A DNA stretch of 59,859 nt from Haplomitrium mnioides (GCA_049999725.1 JBNGIS010005747.1:1-59859), one strand, 5' to 3'. Shown: positions 21,290-35,900, counted from the first letter of the stretch. Numbers and translations are program-made. Notes: generated by a model from the letters alone, not told the origin.

Positions 21290-21292
21290 TTA

Positions 21293-24200
21293 TATCGGCC
21301 GGGTGTGTATGAGTTTTTTCAATTTTTGTGAATCCTAAGCTTCCAAGCTTGGTTGATTCTTTCAGTTTGTGTTAGCCTGTTGTGTTTTATTCTATTTTAT
21401 TGCTTTAGTGTTGTTGTGACAATCCTACACCTCTCTACTCTTTCCCTTTTTCCTTCTCTTCCTTTCTTTTCTGCTTTCCCCAAAGATTACTGGATCATGC
21501 AATGCAAGGGGGAGCCCTGTGGAAACCAGAGGAGACAGGCAAGAGGGCTAGTAGGAGGATCAAAGGAACTTCCAGCAACGAGGCAGAGGCAGGGTTGATA
21601 AGGGAGAGCAAGAAGACTCAAACCGATGTGAGAGGGAAATCAGAAGAAAGGAGCCAGCCATAATCGAGGAGGAATCCACGGGAGGAGTACGGGAGATGAA
21701 GGCGAGGGGGTGAAAGTCGGGATGCAGAACGGAGGAGCCAACAGTTTGGACCACTGCATCCTCAATTTGCAACCATTTGTAGCCTGCAACATCTTGATAG
21801 AGAGAAGAGCTCAAGGCAATCGTAGTGCAACTTGAATCGAAGAGAATGGGGCAGAACTAAGGAAGAACAACCCTCGGAAAGTTAACCGAAGGCCGCAGTC
21901 CGGACGATTCCGTGGAGCACTGCGGAAACGTGGCAGCCCACCGCACTCCGAGGAATCCCACAGACGACGTGGCAGCTCTTGCGGGTCCGAAGAGTTCGAC
22001 GGGATCTCGCCTCCCTACATGGGGATCCCTAGTTAAAGAGGATCTAATCAGCCTGCCTATGTGGGCTCCCCACTTAACAAGGATCCGTGAAGGAAGGTCC
22101 GACGAGTCCGAAGTGATGGCGAAACAGGGATAAGCAAAGCAGTGACCAGACAAAGAGGTGACTTGTCACTATTTTGGCCGCATGGAGGGTTCCTCAAAGG
22201 CTAAGCGGGAAGGGCGAAGCGGCGGCTGACAAAGCAAAGACTTGTCACTATTACGGCGGCATGGACGATTCCTTAAGGCAACTGCCAGGCTAAGCGAGAA
22301 GGGCGAAACAACAATGGATCATAGTTACGAACTTAAGGACTCCGTGGAGAGCTGCGGAAACGTGGCAGTCCCACCGCGCTTCACCGGCCAGAGGAAGAAG
22401 TGAGGGACCAACAGCCGAAAGGGTGACGTATTGCAGTTCCGACATTGACGAGGACGAAACTTCGACGGGGCGAACTAAAAGTTCAAAGGGGAATAGTCTA
22501 CCATAGTTCTTATATCAAGCGTAGAAAAGAGTTGAGCGAAGGAAGTCTCAGTTCTTATAGCGAGCTGGTTTCGAAGCGGCGATCAAAGGTACCGTTCTTA
22601 CTCGGCGATTGAATTATTTGACGGATGACGTGGCGACTGTAGGTGATCCGAGGGTTGCTACGGGTCAGCGACAGGTCAACTTCGGAGTCCGGTTATTGCG
22701 TCGGTCCGCCTACCCCTTTGCGGAGCGGCGTCGGATGGCACAGTATCGGATGACGTGGCGACTGGAGGTGATCCGAGGTTCCTACGGGTCAACGACGGAT
22801 CAACTTCGGAGTCCGGTCATTGCGTCGGTCCGCTTACCCCTTTGCGGGGCGGCATCGGATGACGCTGTGCGGATGATGTGGTAGGCAGGACACGTGACGA
22901 CTTATGATGTTTTGAAGGGTGATGGCAAATTTCCGAAGAGCGACGGCGGGGTTCCGAGGGAGTTCGCGGACACGTGGCGAGATGTGGTGTTCCGAGAGCG
23001 ACGGTGAGGTTCCGACGGCGATGGCGAAGTTCTGATGATTAACGACGCGGTTCCGGTGGAGTTTGCGGACACGTGGCAGCTTGTGGGAGTCCGTGAGCTC
23101 TTGCGGAAGCATGGCAGCTTGCGGGGGTTTGCGGGTGATCGCGGAGGCATAGCAACGAGGAGAATCAAGGAAAAATTAGGAATCTCCCCGCGAGATGCGA
23201 CGGTTGGCCAATCTACGGGGTCGACCTACGAATCCAATCCTATCCCAAGTAAATCTCTTCGGATTTCTCTGCGGAAAGACCTCCTCGACAACTACTTCGG
23301 GTCTGCGCTCGAGCTAATGCTTCAAAGGAGTTGAACCAAGATTGCGACGGGATTGCTGAGGCGTCCAAACGACGAGGTGATCCTGATCGCAAATCTGCAA
23401 AGGAAAGCACTACGAATCGAAGGCAGGGTTCAGCCAAGAGTTCTTCAAAAGTCTTCCTTCCCCAATCCTGAATGCTTCAACTGATACCGTGAGACGTGGG
23501 CTGACTAACAGGTGTTAGCTTCTCAAGAAACAGAGGCCAACGAGAAAAACGGCCAAGTCCAGCAAGGAGGAAAGATGCGTTATTGATCAAGAAACCATTG
23601 GGAGTGACACGCGCTGCATGGGGGGTATAGCTGGGATCGTTGCCAGATTTAAGGGGTTGTTGTTGATGCAAAATTGAGAGTGGGAGACCAAACTCGAGAG
23701 GAAGGGGCAGTGAGGTGGAGAGGAGAGGATTCCAAGAAAGATTCACGTAAGGGAGTGGACTTGTGCAGGGGGGACCAGCGGGGGTGGAGTTGGACTGGAG
23801 AGGCGCTGAGAATTGCTGAGCGTGGAGCTCTAGAGTCTCAGGCAATCTAGGTGGACTCATCGTTGTAGGTGGACCAAGCATTCAGAGGTGGATCGCTATT
23901 TGAATATGAAGGGAGTTCTGTCGTCTTGAATTCGTGGGAGGCAACCAAGGGGGGATCTTGGGGTCGTCTCAGCTTGGTCCGTGTAGGAGCATCAATCCTA
24001 GGTGCGCTTGGGGGCGTTTCTGATCTTATTTCTCAAGTGGAGTCAAGAGAAGAGTGGTTGTGTTAGTGCCTATGCGCTGCATAGAATATCCAGTCAAGGC
24101 TCAAGGTGGAGTGATGGCCAGCAGTCGAGAGAACTGTCTTCCAGAGGTGGAAGTTAAAGAAATCCTCTTCCAAGCCTGAGGAAGTAAATTCACGGCTTCT

Positions 24201-25006
24201 TGCGAGGGAAGTTGAAAAACTATTTGACTGAGGTTGGGTTGCTGAAGGATTGGAGGAGAACTGGAGTGGCTGATGGGAGCTGAAGGAGGATTGATCGATT
24301 CTTGAGAGGGGGAAGAAGATTATATTGTTGGCAGGGTAGTGTGCAAGACTAGTATTTTTCTGTTTACATGTGTTGTTTAGAGTTATGTTCTGTTTGTAGT
24401 TCTATTATAGTCTTAGTTGTAGAAGGCCTGTATTACATTTGTCCAATCCTGAGCACGCCATGGACAGGGAAAGTCAGGACTACCCACATTGTAATTGTGC
24501 TATTTGGATACTGAGACTTGCTCCCTTTTGCATAACAAAGTGATTGGGTCTAGTTCTGGACCGCAGAAATATAAGACAAAGTGGTTCAACAACATTACAG
24601 TCTTTCTGTGGGTGGTTTGAGGAAATGGATGTGTATGAGCAGGTGGGTTGTTGAGGCAATCGTGGGCTAGTGGCCAAGATTGTAAGGCAACCACGAATCA
24701 ACCAGGGTTTCCCAAGAGACCACTGCAGCCAAGAATCGGATGCTTTGTCCCATCGTCCCCTGTCTTCCAAGTAGCACCTTTCGAGGTTAAGGCCTGAAGA
24801 AGGGGTGTGACCAGCATCTGTGGGCATTGGAGGTGTTGTGCTTGGGTGTTGTAGAGTGTTGTGCAGTCTTTTCTGTCTGGTAAGCAGAAGTTGGGGTCCA
24901 TTCGGTGCAAAGCCCCTCCCATAAAAGGTCCCGAAACACTAAGTCAGCCCTTAATCGGGGGTAACTTCGTCGTAAAAGAGTTAAGGCTCTGACCAGGGGG
25001 CTGACA
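21293..25006 (+). repeat. 3' LTR of retrotransposon 1 (3714 bp, internally deleted)
   Basis: It begins TATCGGCCGGG (the usual TG is mutated to TA) and ends GGGGCTGACA. It is 527 bp shorter than its partner. The missing piece corresponds to about 16195-16722 of the 5' LTR; the join is at about 22384 (CTTCAC then CGGCCAGAGG). The deletion removed most of the ~50 bp minisatellite. Confidence 0.9.
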
Positions 25007-28000
25007 TGAGATCATAGAACTAGGGTAGTATGAGTTTTTTGGGAGTCTTGGGATCAGCCGAGGACATAAGACTAGGATATTATGAGATCTAAAATTAGAG
25101 TTTGGTGGTGTGAGATCCTTGAGATTATAAGACTAGGCTACTATGATATCTAGAAGTAGAGTCAAGTACTATGAGATCTTTTGAAAACATAAGGCTAGGG
25201 TAGTATGAGATTGTCGACAAACATAAGATCTTTTGAAAACAAAAAACTAGGCTACCATGAGAGTAAGAGGTGGAGTTGGGTGCTCCGAGATCTTTTGAGA
25301 ACATAAGACTAGGGTAGCATAAGATTGTCGGAAAATCTGGAATCTTTTGAAAACATGAGACTAGGCCACTATGATATCTAGAAATAGAGTTAAGTACTCT
25401 TAGATCTTTTCTGAACATAAGACTAGGTGACTATAGGATGTAGAAGTAGAGTTACGTACTTGGAGATCTTTTGAGAATATAAGACTAGGCTACTTTGAGA
25501 TCTAGAAGTAGAGTTGGGTACTTTGAGATCTCTTGAGAAGATAACACTAGTGTAGTAAGAGATTTTGAGGATAGTATGAGATCTTTTGAGAACAAAACAC
25601 TAGGGTAGTATGAGTTTTCTAGGAGTTATAAGATCTTTTGAGAACACAAGACTAGGCTACTTTGAGATCAAGAAGTAGAGTTGGTTACTAAAAGATCTTT
25701 TGAGAACAAAATACTAGGCTATTATGAGATCTAGAAGTAGAGTTTGGTACTTTGAGATCTTTTGAGAACATAAGACTAGGGTAGTATGAGATTGTCTCGA
25801 AACATGGAATCTTTTGAGAACATAAGAATAGGCTCCTTTCAGATCTAGAAATAGAGTTGGGAACTATGAGAAAGTTTTAGAACATAAAACTAGGCTAGTA
25901 CGAGATAACTTCGTATCATGGGATCTTTTAAGATCATAAGACTAGGCTACTATGAGATCTAGAAATAGAGTTAGGTATCCTGAGATCTTTAGAGAACATA
26001 AGACTATGGTAGTACGAGATTGTTGGAAAACATGGGATCTTTTGAGAACATAAGACTAGGCTTTTATGAGATTGAGAAAGAGAATTGGGTGCTCCAAGAT
26101 CTTTTGAGAACATAAGTCTAGGCTATTTTGAGATCTAGAAGTGGGGTTGTGTACTATGAGATCTTTTGAGAACTCTAGGCTGGTGTAGTATGAATTTGTC
26201 GAGAAACATGTGAATGTTTGAGATCATAAAAGTAAGCTACTAAAAGATTTAGACGAAGAGTTTGGTGCTTTAAGATCTTTTTAGAACATGAGACTAGGGT
26301 AGTGTGAGAGTTTTGGGAAACATGGGATCTTTGAGAACATAAGACTAGGCTACTATGAGATATAGAAGTAGAGTTGGGTACTTTGAGATCTTTTGAGAAC
26401 AAAAGAGTAGGATAGTATGAGATTGTTCAGAATCATGGGATCTTTGGAGAACACAAGACTAGGCTACTATGAATATAGAAGTAGAGTTGGGTAATTGGAG
26501 ATCTTTTGAGAACCTAAGACTAGGCTACTATAAGATTCAGAAGTAGTGTTGGGTACTATAAGATCTTTTGAGAGCATACGACTAGGGTAGCATGAGATTG
26601 TAATCAAACATGGATCTTTTGAGAACATAGGACTAGGCTTCTTAGAAAACTAGAAGTAGAGTTGGGCAGTATGAGATCTTCTGACAACATAGGACTAGGG
26701 TAGTATGAGATTGTCATGAATCATGAGATCTCTTGAGAACATAAGTCTAGGCTACCATCAAATCTAGAAGTAGAGCTGGGTACTTTCAGATCTTTTGAGA
26801 ACATTAGACTAGGGTAGTAAAAGATTGTTGGGAAACATAGGATCTTAAGAGAATATAGGACTAGGTTTCTTTGAGATCTAGAAGTAGAGTTGGGTATTCT
26901 GAGATTTTTTGAGAACATGATACTAGGGAAGTATGAGGTTGTCGGGAAACATGGGATCTTTTGAGAATAAAAGACTAGCTACTTTGAGATATAGAAGTAG
27001 AGGTTGGTACTCTAAGGTCTTTTGAAAGCATAATGCTAAGGTACTATGAGATCTAGAAGGAGAGTTTGGGCTTTTAAGATCTTTTGAGAATATAAGACTA
27101 AGTTATTATGAGATTGTCGGGGAATAGAGGGTATTATTTTGAGAGCATAAGACTAGGCTACTATGAGATAAAGAAGTTGAGTTGGGTACTCTGAGATGTT
27201 TTGAGAACAAAAGACTAGGGAAGTATGAGGTTTTCAAGAAACATGAGATCTTTTTAGAAAATAAGACTAGGCTACTTTCAGATCTAGAAAGGGAGTTGGC
27301 TGCTATGAAATCTTTTCAGAACACAAGAGTAGGGTGGTACAAGATTGTGAGGTATATCTAGATCTTTTGAGAACATAAGGCTAGGCTACTTTGAGATCTA
27401 GAAGTAGAGTTGGGTACTCTGAGCTCTTTTGAAAATATAAGACTAGGGTAGGATGAGGTTGTCGAGAAACATTGGACCTTTGGAGAACAAAAGACAAGGC
27501 TACTACAAGATTTAGTAGTAGAGTTGGGTACCTTGAGATCTTTTGAGAACATAAGACTAGAGTGGTATGAGATTTTCGGGAATCATGGGATGTTTCTAAA
27601 ACATAATACTAGGCTAGTATGAGATCTAGAAGTAGAGTTGGGTAGTCCAAGATTTTTGGAAAATGTAAGACTAGGCTACTATAAGATCTTGAAGTAGAGT
27701 TGGGTACTCTTAGATCTTTTGAGATTATAAGAGAAGGCTACCTTGAAATCTAGAAGTAGAGTTGTGTACTCTGAGATCTTTTGAGAACATACCACTATGG
27801 TAGTGTGGGATTGTAGGGAAACATACGATATTTTAAGATGATAAAACTAGGTGTCTTTAAGATCTAGAAGTACAGTTGGGTATTGTAAGATCTTTTTAGA
27901 GCATAAGACTAGGGTAGTATGAGATTGACGTGAATGGTTTGAGAACATAAGACCAAGCTACTATGAGATCTAGAAGTAGAGTTGGGTACTCTGAGATCTT

Positions 28001-31000
28001 TTAAGAACATAACACAAGGGCAGTATGAGATTGTCGAGAAACATGGGGTCCTTTGAGAACAAAATACTAGGCTACTATGAGATTTAGAAGTAGATTTGTG
28101 TACTCTTAAATCTTTTGAGAACGTAAGACTAATGTAGTATGAGATTTTCAGGAAACATGGGGTTTTTTTTAGAACATAAAACTAGGCCACTATGAGACTA
28201 AGAAGTAGAGTTGGGTATTCTTAGATCTTTTGAGAACATAAGACTAGGGTAGAATGAAATTGTTGGGAAACATGGGATCTTTTGACAAAATTGGAGTAGA
28301 CTACTTTGAGATATAGAAGAAGAGTTTAGTGGTGTGAGATCTTTTTAGAACACAAGACTATGGTAGTATGAGATGGTCGGGAATCATGGAATCTCTTGAG
28401 AACAAAAGACTAGGCTACTATGAGATCTAGAAGTAGAGTTGGGTACTTTAAGATCTTTTGAGAACATAAGACTAGGGTGGTTGTAGATTGTCGAGAAACA
28501 TGAGATCTTTTGGGAACAAAAGACTAGGCCTCTATGAGATTAAGAAAGAGAGTTGGATATTCTGAGATCTTTTGAGAACATAAGACTAGGGTAGTATGAG
28601 ATTTAGAAGTAGAGTTGGGTATTGTGATATCTTTTGGAAACTTAAGACTAGGGTAGTACGAGATTGTTAGGTATTCTGGGATCTTTTTAAAACACAAGAC
28701 TAGGCTACTACGAGATCTAGAAGTAGAGTTAAAACTCTAAGATCTTTTGAGAACAAAAGACTAGGGTGGTTTGAGATTGTAGGACAACATGGGATCTTTT
28801 GAGACCACAAGACTAGACTACTATGAGATTAAGAAAGAGTGTTGGGTACTCCGAGATCTTTAAAGAACACAAGACTAGGCTACTTTGAGATCTAGAAGTG
28901 GAGTTGGGTATTGTGAGATCTTTTGAGAACATAAGACTTGTGTAGAATGAGATTGTTGAGAAACATGGGATTATCTGGGAATATAAAACTATGCAACTAT
29001 GGGATCTTTTGAGAATAGAAGACTAGGCTACTATGAGATCTAGAAGTACAGTTGGGTACATTTAGATCTTTTGAAAACATGAAACTAGGGTAATATGATA
29101 TTTTCGAGAATCATGAGATCTTCTAAGAACACAAAACTGGGCTACTATGAGATCTAGAAGTAGAGTTGGGTACTGTGAAATCTTTTGAGAACATAAGATT
29201 AAAGTAGTATGAGATTGTTGAGCCTCATGGGATCTTTTGAGGACAAAGACCTATGTTACTATGAGATTTAGAAGTAGAGTTGGGTACTGTTAGATCTTAT
29301 GAGAACATAAGACTAAGGTAGTATGAGTTTGTCAAAAGTCATATGATGTTTTGAGAACAAAAGACTAGGCTACTTTGAGATCTAGAAGTGGAGTTTGGAA
29401 CTCTGAGATCTTTTGAGAACAAAAGACTAGGGTAGTATGAGTTTGTCCAAAGTTAGAGGATCTTTAAAGAACAAAAAACAAGGCTACCTTGAAATTTAGA
29501 AGTAGAACTGGGTATTGTGAGATATTTTGAGAACATAAGACTAGAGTAGTATGAGATTGTTGGGAAACATGCAATATTTTGAGAACAAAAGACTAGGCTA
29601 CTATGAGATCTTGAAGTAGAGTTGGTACAATGAGATTTTTTGAGAGGATAAGACTAGGGTAGTATGAGATTATTGGAAAACATAGGATCCTTTGAGAACA
29701 TAAGACAAGGCTTCTATGAGAGCTAGAAGTATAGTTGGGTGTCATGAGATCTTTTGAGAATATAAGACTAGGGTAGTATGAGATTGTCGAGAATCCTAGG
29801 ATCTTTTGAAAATATAAGACTTGGCTACTATGAGATCAAAGCACAGAGTTGGGTATTTTGATATCTTTTGAAAACTTTAGACTAAGGTAGTTTGAGAATG
29901 TCATGAAACATGGGCTCTTTTGAGAACAAAAGACTAGGCAACTATGATATCTAGATGTAGAGTTGGGCACTGTGAGACTTTTTGAGAACATTAAACTAGG
30001 GTAGTATAACATTTTCGGGAATAATGGGATCTCTTGAGAACATTGGACTAGGCTACTATGAGATCTAGAAGTAGAGATGGGTGCTCAAATATGTTTTGAG
30101 AACAAAAGACTAGGGTGGTATGAGATTGTATCAAAACATGGGATCTTTCAAGAAAATACGACTAGGCTACTTTGAGATCTAAAAGTGGAATTGGGTGCTA
30201 AAAGATCTTTTTAAAACATAAGACTAGGGTAGTACGAGATTGTTGGGAAATATAGGATCTTTTGAAAACAAAAAAAATAGGCTACTAAAAGATTTAGAAG
30301 TAGAGTTGGTTACTGTGAGGTTTTCTAAGAATATAAGACTAGGGTAGCATGAGATTGTTGAGAAATTTGAGATCTTTCGAGAACATAAAACTAGACTACT
30401 ATGATATATAGAAGTAGAGTTGAGTGCTCTAAGATCTTTTGAGAACATAAGACTAGGCTACTATGAGATCTAGAAGTAGAAATGGGCAATGTGTGATCTT
30501 TTGAGAGCATAGGACTAGGCTACTTTGAGATTTGGTAGTAGAGTTGGGTACTGTGATATCTTTTGAGAACATAAGACTAGGCTGCTTTGAGATTCAGTAG
30601 TAGAGTTGGGTGCTTTGAGATCTTTTGAGAATATAAGACTAGGAAAGTATGAGATTGTTGAGAAACATGGGATCCTTTGAGAGCATAAAACTAGGCTACT
30701 TTGAGATCAAGAAGTAGAGTTGAGTGCTCTGAGATCTTTTGAGAACAAAATACTAGGCGACTATGAGATCTAGAGGTAGAGTTGGGTACTCTACGATTCT
30801 CTGAGAACTTAAGACAAGGCCACTATGATTAAGAAGTAGAGTTGGATGCTTTTAGATCTTTTGAGAACAAAAGACTAGGGTACTATGAGATCTAAAAGTA
30901 GAGTTAAGTGCTGTGAGATCTTTTGAGAAGAAAAAACTAGGCTACTTTGATGTTTAGAAGTAGAGTTAGGTACTGTTAGATCTTTTAAGAACATAAGACT

Positions 31001-32915
31001 AGGGTAGTATGAGATTGGTGGGAATTAGGGGATCTTTTGAGAGCATAAGACTAAGGAATTATAAGATCAAGAAGTAGAGTAGAGTGCTCTGAGATCTTTT
31101 GAGAACATAAGACTAGGGTAGTATGAGATTGTCGGGAATCCTGGGATCTTTTGAGAATATAAGATTAGCCTACTTGAGATCAAGATGTAGAGGTGGGTAT
31201 TTTGATATCTTTTGAAAGCATAAGACTTGGGTAGTTTGAGATTGTCATGGAGCATAGGGTCTTTTGAGAATGAAAGACTAGACTGCTATGAGATCTAGAA
31301 GTAGAGTTGGCAACTATGAGATTTTCTTAGAATATTAGACTAGGGTAGTATGAAATTGTTAGGAATAATGGGATCTTTTGAGAACATTTGACTAGGCTAC
31401 TATGAGATCTATATGCAGAGTTGGGTGCTCAAAGATCTTTTGAGTATATAAGAATAGGATAGTATGAGATTGTTTCAAAACCCGGGATCTTTTAAGAACA
31501 AAAGACTAGGCTACTTTGAGATCTAGAAGCAAAGTTCGGTACTATAAAATCTTTTGAAAACATAAGACTTGGGTAGTAAGAGATTGTTGAGAAACATGGG
31601 ATCTTTTGAAAACAAAAATCTAGGCCACTATAAGATGTAGAAGTAGAGTTGGGTACTATAAGATTTTTTTAGAATATATAACTAGGGTTGTTTGATATTG
31701 TTGCAAAATCTAAGATCTTTTGAGAATATAAGACTAGGCTACTATGATATCTAGAAGTAGAGTTGGGTGCTATCAGATCTTCTCACAACATAAAACTAGG
31801 ATGCTATGATGTCAAGAATTAGAGTTGCGTACTGTGAGATTTTTCGAGAATATAAGTTTAAGCTACTATAAGATCTAAAGTAGAGTTGGGTACTATGACA
31901 TCTTTTGAGAGCATAAGACTAGGCTAGTATAAAATTGTTGGGTGACATGGGATCTTTTGAGAGCATAAGACTAGGCTACTATAAGATTTAGAAGTAGAAT
32001 TAGGTACTCTCAGATTATTTGAGAACATAAGACTAGGGTAGTATGAGATTGTCAAGAAACATACGGTCTTTGAAGAACATAAAAACTATGCTACAATAAA
32101 AAATAGAAGTAGAGCTAGGTGTTTTGAGATCTTTGGAGAACAAAAGACTATTGTAGTATGGGATTGTCTGGGGATATTTTGAGAACATAAGCCTAGGTTG
32201 TTAAGAGATCAAGAAGTAAAGTTTGGTGCTTTGAGATATTTTGAGAAAAAAGACTGGGCTACTGTCAAATCTTGAAGTGGAGTTGGGTACCGTGAGATCT
32301 TTTGAGAACATTAGACTAGGCTACTTTGATATCTGGAATAAAGTTGGGTATTGTGAGATCTTTTCAGAGAATAAGACTAGAGTAGTATGAGATTATCGGG
32401 AAACATGGGATCTTTTGAGAACATAAGACTAGGCTACAATGAGATTAAGAAGTAGAGTTGGGTGCTCTTAGATCGTTTGCGGGCATATGACTAGGCTACT
32501 AAAAGATCTAGAAGTAGAGTTCGGTACTGCAAGATCTTTTGAGAGCATAAGACTAGGCTTCTTTGAGATTTAGTAGTAGAGTTGGGTATCTCTGAGATCT
32601 TGTGAGAGCATAAGACTAGGCTACTTTGAGATTTAGTAATGGAGCTGGGTATTGTGAGATCTTTTGAGAACATAAGACTAGGGAAGTATGAGACTTTTGA
32701 GAAACATGGAATCTTTAGAGAACATAACACTAGGCTACTATGAGATCAAGAAGTAGAGTTGGGTGCTCAAAGATCTTTTGAGAACAAAAGACTAGGCTGC
32801 CATGAGATGTAGAAATAGAGTTGGGTGCTCCGAGATCTTTTGAGAACATAAGACTAGGCCACTATGAGATCAAAAAGTAGAGTTGGGTGCTTTGAGATCT
32901 TTTGAGAACAAAATA
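25007..32915. repeat. Satellite block B (62/52 bp satellite)
   Basis: Same two subunits as block A, resuming in phase after retrotransposon 1. Copies are more heterogeneous, with local runs of A subunits (e.g. near 30460-30620 and 32480-32900). I could not fix a long higher-order period by eye. It contains no gene and is interrupted by retrotransposon 2 at 32916. Confidence 0.95.
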
Positions 32916-35900
32916 TGTCGGCCGGGTGTGTATGAGTTTTTTCATTTTTTGTGAATTCTGAGCTTCTAGCTTGGTTGATTCTTTCAGTTTGTGTTAGCTT
33001 GTTGTGTTTTATTATATTTTATTATTTTATTGTTGTTATTCCATCCTGCACCTTTCTTCTCTCCCTCCTCTCCCTTCTCTTCCTTTCTTTTTTGCTTTCC
33101 CCAGCGAATATCATGGATCATGCAATGCAAGGGGGAGCCTTGTGGAATCCAGAGGAGTCAGGTAAGAAGGCTAGCAGAATGAGCAAAGGGACTCGCAGAA
33201 AATCGTAGCAGAGGCAGGGTTGACAAGGGTGATCAAGAGGAAATCAAAGAGAGGTGAGAGGAGAGATCAGAAGAATGGAGCAGCAGAAGAATTCGAGGAG
33301 AGGAGGGCAGAAATTGAAGGGGATAAATCATGGAGGAATTCATTGAAGAGGGAGCTAGAAACATCAAAGAGGAATCATGTGAGGAGGAATTCACGAGAAG
33401 AATTATAGGACTTGAAGGCGAGGGGGAGGACAGTCAGGATACGTGCAGAGGACCCTTATGCGAGCGGATCTGAAGTCGCAGTAATGTGGATAGTTGCCCA
33501 GCGACTTACGAGGGAGTATGCTGTGGGTGAAGCCAAGATAGAGAGAGGGCAGCTGTGCGAATTCTGAGGATGAGGCCTCGCAGTGGGTCACCCAACCAAG
33601 AAGATAAGGAAGTCCTTCGTAATTGGAAGTCGACGGCGAAAATCAGACAAGAGGAGGAGGATCTATACGAGGAATCAAACCGAAGGAAGAAAGGCCCAAG
33701 GAACCTGAAAGATGGATCGGAAAGTGGGGTGCCGTAGCTTGAAGGGTTCCGACTAGAGACTCAAAGTGGGGTCCCCAATTAAAAGGGATCCGTTCCGGGG
33801 TGTTGGACGGGTCGAAATGAGGATAAGTGAAGCGGTGAATGTTGAAAAGGTGACTTGTCACCATTCTGCATCATGGGGGTTTGTTGGGAAGGATAACTAT
33901 GAGGCTAAGCGGGAATGGCAAAGCGGCAACTCATCACGATTTTGAAGCTTGCGGGAGTCCGTGGGGCGCTGCGGAAACGTGGCATCCCCGACATACTTCA
34001 CGGGATTCGAGGACACGTGGCGGTTCTAGGGAGTATGCAGACCCTTAGTGGGAAAGTGGTTGGCCCCACATATCTTAACGAGGTTTAGCCTCCCTAAGTA
34101 GGGAGCCCAGTTAAGTGGGTTCCGATCCGTCTTCCGACGTGAGGAGCCCACTTAATAGGGATCCGTTGGGAGGTCCAATCGGAGAGTAAGAAAAGAGCGG
34201 AAAAAAGGTGATCTATCAACAATCCGACCAGAAGAACTAAGGAATACGAAAGGACGACCTATCGACGAACCGGCAAGAGGCAAGGAAAGAGCGGTGAAAG
34301 GGCAATCTATCACGGGTCCGACTAGAGGAGAACAAGTAAAGCCAAAAGGGTGATGAATCAGAAGTCTGGCCAGACGAAGAGCGAGCAGTGGCGAAAAGGT
34401 GATCTATCGACGATCCGACCAGAAGAACCAAGGAATGCGAAAGGGCGACCTATCGGCGATCTAGCAAGAGGCAAGGAAAGAGCGGCAAAAAGGCAACCTA
34501 GCGACAATCTGGCAAGAGGCAAGTAAAGAGCGGCGAAAGGGCAATCTATCAACGATCCGACCAGAGCAAAAGCAAGGAGCATAAAACCGAAAGGGTAATC
34601 TATCGCAGATCCGAGGATGACAAGAGCAAAAGTTTGAAGGAGTATAGAGCAACGCTGAAAGTTCGACAGGCGTAGAAGAAGAGTTCTTTATAGTTCTTAT
34701 ATCGAGCATTTTCACCAAGGGGGCTTTGGCGTGAGTAGTTCTTATCGCAAACTTTTCGGCAAGACCGGCTCCAAAACAGCGACAATAGTATTATTCTTAC
34801 TCGGCGAGGGAAGGTTTTGTGGATGATGTGGCATCCGCGCAAGAGAGGAGGAGTCAGCGCCGAGTCAATCGCGGGATCCAATCAAATGTGACGGTCAGAC
34901 TACCCCTTTGTGGGGCGGCGTCAGAAGGCGCGATGGCAGGGTTTCGTGAGCAACAACGGGGTTTCGTGAGCGACGGCGGGGTTCCATGAGCAACTGCAGG
35001 GGTCCGTGAAACGTTTGCGGAAACGTGGCAGCTTGCGGGGATCCGCAGGCGACATCGAGGGCATGGTAGTGGGGAACAGCTGTGGAAAGACCTCTCCGAC
35101 CACTAACTTTGAATCAACGCTCAAACTGTTGCTTCAGAGAAATCAAATTGGGGGTTGCTGCGGGGTTTGCTAATGCGTCTAGCGGTGAGGCAATTCCAGG
35201 TCGAAAATCTGCAAATGAGAGCATTGAGGATCGAGAGCAGGGTTCAGCCAAGCCTTCTTCGAAATTCTCCTCCCCTGATCCTGAAGGCTTCAGAGACGAT
35301 CGTTAAACCTAGGCTGGCTGCTAGGTGTCACCTTGTCAAGAAGCGGTTGCTAACGAGAAAACGGCCAAGTTCAATGAAGAGAGGAGGGTTGATCTTGATC
35401 AAGAATCGCTTGTGGGGGGGCGCGCGCTTGCAAGGGGGTATAGATGGGATTGCTGCAAGGTTCTGGAGGTTTTTGTTTATGCAAAATTGAGTTGTTAGAG
35501 AAAACTCAAAAAGGAAGAAGCAGCGAGGGAGAGAGGAGAGCATTCCAGCCAAGATTCACGTGAAGCGAGTGGACTCGTGCAAGGGGACCAGCGGGGGTGG
35601 AGGTGGACTGAAGGGGTGCTAAGAATCGTTGAGCATGGAGCTCTAGAGTCTTAGGCGATCCAGGTGGACTCATCATTGCGGGTGGACCAGCATTTGGAGG
35701 TGGATTACCACTTGAATTTGAAGGGAGTTTTTTCGGTCTTGAATTCATGAGAGGTTGCCAAGGTGGGATCTTGGGGTCGTCTCAGCATCGTCCGTGCAAG
35801 AGCATCAATCCTAGGGGCATTTTTGGTCAAAATTCTCAAGTGGAGTCAAGAGAGGAGTGGTTGTGTTAGTGCTCGCGCACTGCACAGAGATCCATTTGAA

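Larger units (their letters stand above)
15096..25006 (+). mobile_element. Retrotransposon 1: non-autonomous LTR element inside the satellite
   Basis: It has a 5' LTR 15096-19336, internal DNA 19337-21292 and a 3' LTR 21293-25006. The 5' LTR starts TGTCGG and both LTRs end CTGACA, giving a TGTC/GACA terminal inverted pair. TGAGA at 15091-15095 and at 25007-25011 forms a 5 bp target duplication, although TGAGA is common in the satellite. Removing the element with one TGAGA restores a satellite subunit. The internal part has a primer-binding region, a gag remnant with an acidic open frame, and a polypurine tract, but no protease, reverse transcriptase or integrase. LTR ends, leader and 3' internal end match element 2. 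It can be viewed as a large non-autonomous derivative. LTR divergence by eye is near 5% over the first ~300 bp. Confidence 0.9.

Noticed and set aside
33220-33408. Charged ORF in the LTR of element 2, also at about 43200-43520
   Set aside because: The frame is present in both LTRs only because the LTRs are homologous. It lacks conserved domains and sits in the purine-rich LTR 5' part.
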